Below are positions 59,564 through 64,000 of a DNA stretch of 64,000 nt, piece after piece (within the stretch, counting starts at the first letter, position 1; each line of letters begins with the position of its first letter). A model generated the notes under the pieces. It made no database searches. It was not told the DNA's origin and was given only the letters and a program-made list of their open reading frames with translations. Made by a program: the position numbers and the translations under genes. Origin of the DNA: JAAYRQ01 sp035647815 (GTDB lineage: Bacteria > Bacillota > Syntrophomonadia > Syntrophomonadales > Syntrophomonadaceae); contig DASRMR010000026.1 in NCBI GenBank assembly GCA_035647815.1, forward strand, positions 1 to 64,000. The letters run 5' to 3'.

Positions 59564-60817
59564 TTATAGAAATTCTCTAGGATCTGTAATCCTTCCAGTA
59601 ATCATTGAAGCTGCAACTGTTGCAGGTGATCCTAGATGAACAAATGCTTTATTATTGCCCATACGACCTTTAAAGTTTCTGTTAGCAGTTGTGATAACAT
59701 TTTCGCCATCAGAAGGTACGCCATTATGTGTACCTACACAAGGTCCACATCCTGGTGTAACAACTGCTGCGCCAGCCTCTACAAGTGCTTCTAATATGTT
59801 CTCCCTCATAGCTTGCAACATTACTCGCCTAGATGCAGGTGCTACTATTAGTCTAGTACCCTTATTTAGCTTTCTTCCCTTGAGGATTTGGGCAGCGATC
59901 CTTAAATCTTCAATTCTTCCATTTGTACATGTTCCAATAACACCTTGTTGAACCTGAACATGGCTAGCATCCTCGATATTTACCACATTATCTACAGTAT
60001 GAGGCATAGCTATTTGGGGTACAAGATTAGATACATCATATTCCCTAACCTCGGCATAAACTGCATCTTCATCTGCTTTTACCGGCTCAAACTCCTTATC
60101 ACTATGAGCTTTCACCCAATCAATCGTCTTTTGATCTGCTTCCATTAGGCCACATTTAGCACCCATCTCGATCGCCATATTACTAATAGTAAAGCGTCCT
60201 TCAACAGATAAAGCTTTTATAGCTTCTCCTACATATTCGGCAGCCATGTAAGTAGCTCCATCTGCAGTAACATCACCAATTAAATGTAATATCAGGTCTT
60301 TAGAATAAACTCCCTTAGGAAGAGTACCATTTAATACGAACTTAATTGTTTCAGGAACCTTAAACCAGATCTTCCCTGCTATTAATCCAGCAGCTAAATC
60401 TGTTGAACCGACTCCAGTAGAAAATACATTTATAGCTCCATAAGTACAAGTATGTGAATCAGCACCTATTACTAGGTCACCTGGAACTATATGACCTTGT
60501 TCTGGTATTAGTTGATGACATACCCCATCACCAATATCATAAAAATGTATATTCTGGGTATCAGCAAAACCTCGCATTTGGGTGTGTAATTCTGACACAC
60601 CTGCTAGTGGGCTTGGTGAGCTATGATCAATAACCATAGCAATACGATTTGGATCAAATACACTTTTAGCCTGCATTTCTTCAAAAGCCCTTATTGCTAA
60701 TGGTGCTGTCCCATCCTGTCCCATTACGAAATCAAGATTGGCAATTACTATATCATTAGCTTTTGCATCTTGGCCACTTCTATTAGATAAGATTTTTTCT
60801 GCAATAGTCTTTCCCAA
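59564..60817 (-). CDS. Aconitase-family large subunit (LeuC/HacA-like)
   Basis: A 417-residue [4Fe-4S] hydro-lyase large subunit. Cluster cysteines: Cys297 (GTCTNGR), Cys357 and Cys360 (GCGPCVGTH). Other motifs: DHSSPSP, GADSHTCTYGA, ATVAASMITGRITDPREF. Length matches the short (archaeal/HACN-like) type, not AcnA. TTG start 6 bases after GAGGGG. Directly follows the synthase gene. Isopropylmalate isomerase function is possible only if leucine genes exist elsewhere. Confidence 0.9.
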   Translation of the reverse strand: MGKTIAEKILSNRSGQDAKANDIVIANLDFVMGQDGTAPLAIRAFEEMQAKSVFDPNRIAMVIDHSSPSPLAGVSELHTQMRGFADTQNIHFYDIGDGVCHQLIPEQGHIVPGDLVIGADSHTCTYGAINVFSTGVGSTDLAAGLIAGKIWFKVPETIKFVLNGTLPKGVYSKDLILHLIGDVTADGATYMAAEYVGEAIKALSVEGRFTISNMAIEMGAKCGLMEADQKTIDWVKAHSDKEFEPVKADEDAVYAEVREYDVSNLVPQIAMPHTVDNVVNIEDASHVQVQQGVIGTCTNGRIEDLRIAAQILKGRKLNKGTRLIVAPASRRVMLQAMRENILEALVEAGAAVVTPGCGPCVGTHNGVPSDGENVITTANRNFKGRMGNNKAFVHLGSPATVAASMITGRITDPREFL

Positions 60818-60819
60818 AA

Positions 60820-61992
60820 TTATCCCCTCTCTTTTACATAATCTTCATATATACAAACTAGTTCTTTATCAAATAATGACCTTTTAAGGTCTATGGATAA
60901 CTTTCTAGCCTTTTCCAAGATTATATTTGCTTCCATATCACTAAGATTTATTCCATATTCAGTAGAGAATTTGGATTTAATTGATGCTGAACCAGAATGT
61001 TTTCCAATTACCATTTGTCTTTCTAAACCTACTTCTTCAGGAGTAAACACTTCATAAGTTAAAGGGTTTTTAATAACTCCATCTCCATGTATCCCAGATT
61101 CGTGAGCAAATATATTAGAACCAACTATAGGTTTACTGATTGGTAATAATCTTCCTGATGCTCTAGCTACATATTCAGCTATTTCCTTAAAGCTTTTAGT
61201 ATCATAAGGTACATTAATATCCATCAAATACCTTAAACTCATAACAACTTCTTGTAAACAAGCATTTCCAGCTCTTTCACCTAACCCATTGACTGTAACT
61301 CCTATAAAATTAGCTCCTGCATAAATACCTGCTAAAGCATTAGCAGTTGCCATACCAAAATCATTATGAGTATGCATTTCAATAGGAAGGCCTACTGCAT
61401 CAATAAGAGTCTTTACATATCGATAAGAAGTTAACGGGGTAAGGGTTCCTACTGTATCACAAAACCGCAATCGATCAGCACCAGCATGTTTCGCACTTAA
61501 AGCAAATTCAGTTAGAAAATCAATGCTAGAGCGAGAAGCATCTTCCGCATTTACTGAAACATACAGATTATTATCTTTAGCAAATTTTACGGCATCTGAC
61601 ATTCTGTTTAATACATCTGAACGCGTAGTTTGTAACTTATGATCGATATGGATATCGGAAGTAGATATAGAAACAGCGACTGCATCTACACCACAACTTA
61701 TTGATTCCTTTATATCGGAAATTACAGCTCTATTCCAGGCCATTATGCTAGATTTAAGCCCTAAGCTCACAATTTCCTTGATACAATCCTTCTCAAAGCC
61801 ACCCATAACCGGGATACCTGCTTCGATTTGATCTATACCTATTTGATCTAAATATTTAGCAATGCGGACTTTTTCTGCATTAGCAAAAACTACTCCAGCA
61901 GTCTGTTCTCCATCACGAAGAGTGGTGTCCACAATGTTTATCTTAGCACCTTCTTCTCGAAACCAATCTTTATTAATGCTTTCCCATAACAT
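60820..61992 (-). CDS. NifV-like homocitrate synthase or Re-citrate synthase
   Basis: A 390-residue DRE-TIM metallolyase. VDTTLRDGEQTAGVVF (about 21-36), EAGIPVMGG, RLRFCDTVGTLTP and the metal His pair MHTHNDFGMATAN (about 205-217); the C-terminal GVIGKHSG-like MVIGKHSGSASIK. It condenses acetyl-CoA with 2-oxoglutarate (homocitrate) or oxaloacetate (Re-face citrate). The following aconitase-type subunits and NADP-Icd favour citrate. No nif genes are near. ATG after GGGAG; 6 bases after gatB. Confidence 0.88.
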   Translation of the reverse strand: MLWESINKDWFREEGAKINIVDTTLRDGEQTAGVVFANAEKVRIAKYLDQIGIDQIEAGIPVMGGFEKDCIKEIVSLGLKSSIMAWNRAVISDIKESISCGVDAVAVSISTSDIHIDHKLQTTRSDVLNRMSDAVKFAKDNNLYVSVNAEDASRSSIDFLTEFALSAKHAGADRLRFCDTVGTLTPLTSYRYVKTLIDAVGLPIEMHTHNDFGMATANALAGIYAGANFIGVTVNGLGERAGNACLQEVVMSLRYLMDINVPYDTKSFKEIAEYVARASGRLLPISKPIVGSNIFAHESGIHGDGVIKNPLTYEVFTPEEVGLERQMVIGKHSGSASIKSKFSTEYGINLSDMEANIILEKARKLSIDLKRSLFDKELVCIYEDYVKERG

Positions 61993-61998
61993 TCAAAC

Positions 61999-63447
61999 TC
62001 ACTCCCTGCTCAAATGTTCTTTTAACAACTTGTTCACAATGGCGGGATTAGCTTGACCTTTAGTGGCTTTCATAACTTGCCCAACAAAAAATCCCAGCGC
62101 CTTTTTCTTGCCTTGTTTATAATCCTCGACCACCTTAGGGTTATTTAACACAATCTCATCTATTAGTTTTATTAAGGTTGCTTCATCTGAGATTTGTGCC
62201 ATTCCTTTTTCTTTTATTATGATTTCAGGGCTTTGGCCTGAATTAAACATCTCTTCAAAAACTTCTTTAGCCATTTTACCACTTATCTGTCCTTGGTCAA
62301 TAAGCTTTAAGAGGTTCGTCAGTCCTTGCACAGATATTTTACTATTATCTATTTCTATATTATTAGTATTTAGCAACCTATTTAATTCTCCCATTATCCA
62401 ATTAGCTATTGTTTTAGCATCAGAATATAATTCAATACTCTCATCAAAAAAAGCTAAATGTTGAGGAGTTAAAGTCAAAACACTAGCATCATATTCCGAA
62501 AGTCCATGTTTATCTACTAATCTTTTTTGCGCTTGTTCAGGCATTTCGGGCATTTCTTCCCTAATCCTTTTAACCCAGTCCTCACTTATTCTAAGTGGGG
62601 GTAAATCAGGATCAGGAAAATATCTATAATCATCAGCTTCTTCTTTAGAACGCATCGATCTAGTAACCTGCTTTTCCTCATCCCAAGTTCTAGTTTCTTG
62701 AACTATCTCTTCTCCGTCTAAGTTTGCCTCAATTTGCCTTTTAGTTTCATATTCGATAGCTCTTTCAATAGAACGAAAAGAATTCAGATTCTTTATCTCT
62801 GCCCTAGTACCTAATTCAGTTTCACCTTTGGGTCTAACCGAGATATTAACATCACAACGCAAAGAACCTTCCTGCATTTTACAGTCAGATACTCCTGCAA
62901 ACAACAAAACAGAACGAAGTTTCTCTACATAAGCTGTAGCCTCTGCTGCACTGCTAATTTCCGGTTCTGAAACTATTTCTAAAAGTGGTACCCCTGAACG
63001 GTTTAAATCGACAAATGAGAAAGGGGTTGAAGTAATTGTACCTTGATGTACTAATTTACCAGCATCTTCTTCCATATGTGCTCTAGTAATACCGATTCTT
63101 TTCCTTTTACCATCCACTTCTATATCTAAATAGCCACCTTGGCAAATAGGTAAATCAAATTGGGAAATCTGGTAAGCCTTAGATAAGTCCGGATAAAAAT
63201 AATTCTTTCTATCGAACTTACAATACTCGGCTATCTGTGAATTTATAGCTAAACCGGCTTTTATAGCATATTCTACTGCCTTTTCATTTAATACGGGTAA
63301 CATACCGGGAAAACCAGCACAACTAGGACAAGTTTGGGTATTAGGTTCAGCCCCGAAATCTGTAGAACAACCACAAAATATTTTCGTCTTAGTTTTTAAC
63401 TCTACATGAACTTCAAGACCAATAACTACTTCATATTCACTATACAT
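61999..63447 (-). CDS. gatB: Aspartyl/glutamyl-tRNA amidotransferase subunit B
   Basis: A 482-residue subunit that helps amidate misacylated Glu-tRNA(Gln) and Asp-tRNA(Asn). N-terminal EVVIGLEVHVELKTKTKIFCGCSTDFG, PNTQTCPSCAGFPGMLPVLN, the HMEEDAGKL block, DLNRSGVPLLEIVSEP and the C-terminal YqeY-like tail (LGFFVGQVMKATKGQANPAIVNKLL). Abuts gatA (stop at 63448). ATG with GGGGGTGA. Confidence 0.97.
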   Translation of the reverse strand: MYSEYEVVIGLEVHVELKTKTKIFCGCSTDFGAEPNTQTCPSCAGFPGMLPVLNEKAVEYAIKAGLAINSQIAEYCKFDRKNYFYPDLSKAYQISQFDLPICQGGYLDIEVDGKRKRIGITRAHMEEDAGKLVHQGTITSTPFSFVDLNRSGVPLLEIVSEPEISSAAEATAYVEKLRSVLLFAGVSDCKMQEGSLRCDVNISVRPKGETELGTRAEIKNLNSFRSIERAIEYETKRQIEANLDGEEIVQETRTWDEEKQVTRSMRSKEEADDYRYFPDPDLPPLRISEDWVKRIREEMPEMPEQAQKRLVDKHGLSEYDASVLTLTPQHLAFFDESIELYSDAKTIANWIMGELNRLLNTNNIEIDNSKISVQGLTNLLKLIDQGQISGKMAKEVFEEMFNSGQSPEIIIKEKGMAQISDEATLIKLIDEIVLNNPKVVEDYKQGKKKALGFFVGQVMKATKGQANPAIVNKLLKEHLSRE

Positions 63448-64000
63448 TTAATTCACCCCCAAAACGGGCTTCTGTTTATGATAATCAGTATTTTGTTCAA
63501 ATGCAAAAGCAGTTTTTAGAACACTTCCATCTGCAAATGGTTTACCTATAATTTGCATTCCTACTGGTAGACCATCTATAAATCCACACGGAATTGATAT
63601 CCCCGGTAATCCAGCCATATTAACGGGAACAGTTAATACATCATTCATATATAAACTTAAAACATCATCAGCTTTTTGTCCTATCTTAAAAGCTGTATTC
63701 ATTGTAGTCGGCGAAATAATGACATCAACATCTTGAAAGACTTTATTAAAATCTTCATTTACTAGCCTTCTTACCTGCATCGCTTTCAAATAGTATCTTT
63801 CATAATAACCCGAACTAAGAACAAAAGTGCCGAACATAGTTCTAAGTTTTACTTCATCCCCAAACCCCTTAGCTCTACTGTTAGAAAACATATCAACAAC
63901 ATTGTCTGCTTGAAAGTCCCGTAACCCATACTCCACACCATCTAATCGGGCTAAATTAGTACTAGCTTCTGCAGATGCAATTACATGATAAGCTTGTAGG
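63448..64000 (-). CDS. gatA: Aspartyl/glutamyl-tRNA amidotransferase subunit A (3' part)
   Basis: Only the C-terminal 183 codons are in the window; the gene enters from the right edge. AYHVIASAEASTNLARLDGVEYGLR, FGTFVLSSGYYERYYLKAMQVRRL, DVIISPTTMNTAF and AGLPGISIPCGFIDGLPVGMQIIG are typical of GatA, the amidase that generates ammonia from glutamine. Glycine-Ser-rich catalytic parts lie outside. Frame is open through 64000. Confidence 0.95.
   Translation of the reverse strand, partial: LQAYHVIASAEASTNLARLDGVEYGLRDFQADNVVDMFSNSRAKGFGDEVKLRTMFGTFVLSSGYYERYYLKAMQVRRLVNEDFNKVFQDVDVIISPTTMNTAFKIGQKADDVLSLYMNDVLTVPVNMAGLPGISIPCGFIDGLPVGMQIIGKPFADGSVLKTAFAFEQNTDYHKQKPVLGVN

Noticed and set aside
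60820..61992. NifV as evidence of nitrogen fixation
   Set aside because: No nif genes in the window; the neighbours favour a citrate-type route.
1..64000. tRNA, rRNA, CRISPR or prophage features
   Set aside because: No cloverleaf, rRNA core, spaced repeats or phage genes were recognised on either strand.

Overview
The window looks like a chromosomal segment of an anaerobic, low-GC, endospore-forming Firmicute of the class Clostridia, probably a syntroph or acetogen-like fermenter. The reasons are the AT-rich sequence with strong GGAGG-type ribosome sites and frequent TTG/GTG starts; spore-type genes (a GerM-domain lipoprotein and a PdaA-type deacetylase); the Bacillus/Clostridia gene order murI - gerM - rph - rdgB - yfcE; the glycine cleavage system in its two-part GcvPA/GcvPB form; a soluble HdrCBA-FlxDCBA electron-bifurcation cluster; a 2-hydroxyacyl-CoA dehydratase-like protein with its activator; and a pair of large acyl-CoA dehydrogenases with an acetate permease. 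Two in-frame TGA codons in the Hdr-Flx cluster read best as selenocysteine, so the organism should make selenoproteins. No tRNA, rRNA, CRISPR array, phage block or transposase gene was seen.

Layout. 1-3.7 kb: the end of a thiolase-like gene, a small membrane zinc-ribbon protein, a CofE-like ligase, an MBL-fold hydrolase and a lipoate ligase. 3.8-10.7 kb: gcvT-gcvH-gcvPA-gcvPB-lpdA-glyA on the minus strand, a complete glycine/serine C1 module, with lipoate ligase lplA immediately after the terminator. 11.2-16.6 kb: the conserved yfcE-rdgB-rph ... murI-gerM neighbourhood, into which a dehydratase-like protein and its ATP-driven activator are inserted. 16.7-19.8 kb: a ChlI/MoxR-type AAA+ ATPase with a VWA partner. 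20.2-21.7 kb: a radical SAM protein, then a near-consensus sigma-54 promoter driving a very short terminated transcript. 21.8-24.5 kb: a fusion of a class-III aminotransferase with an acyl-ACP-reductase-like domain. 24.8-31.8 kb: hdrC-hdrB-hdrA(Sec)-flxD(Sec)-flxC-flxB-flxA. 32.2-34.2 kb: a SulP anion transporter behind a clear c-di-AMP (ydaO) riboswitch. 34.4-38.1 kb: a HAD protein, a dienoyl-CoA-reductase-type flavoenzyme, a membrane protein and a YiiX-like protein. 38.2-45.4 kb: a forward operon with pdaA, three helical proteins of unknown family and a divergent Hsp70-like ATPase, then another conserved unknown. 45.4-51.7 kb: a MerR regulator, two paralogous acyl-CoA dehydrogenases and an acetate permease. 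51.7-52.1 kb: a long inverted-repeat element. 52-57.7 kb: a cell-wall glucosaminidase, a hybrid histidine kinase, an MFS pump and metF. 57.7-64 kb: gatA-gatB followed by a citrate/homocitrate synthase, aconitase-type large and small subunits and NADP-isocitrate dehydrogenase.

How it fits together. Glycine cleavage, SHMT and MetF handle C1 units; the synthase-LeuCD-Icd run makes 2-oxoglutarate (or a homologue of it); the Hdr-Flx complex couples NAD(P)H to low-potential ferredoxin and a disulfide; the acyl-CoA dehydrogenases and acetate permease suggest short-chain acid metabolism. The parts least explained by known biology are the Hsp70-like four-gene cassette, the aminotransferase-reductase fusion, the inserted dehydratase/activator pair, and several short structured intergenic transcripts. 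All functional calls come from reading the sequence and remembered family motifs; no database search was run.
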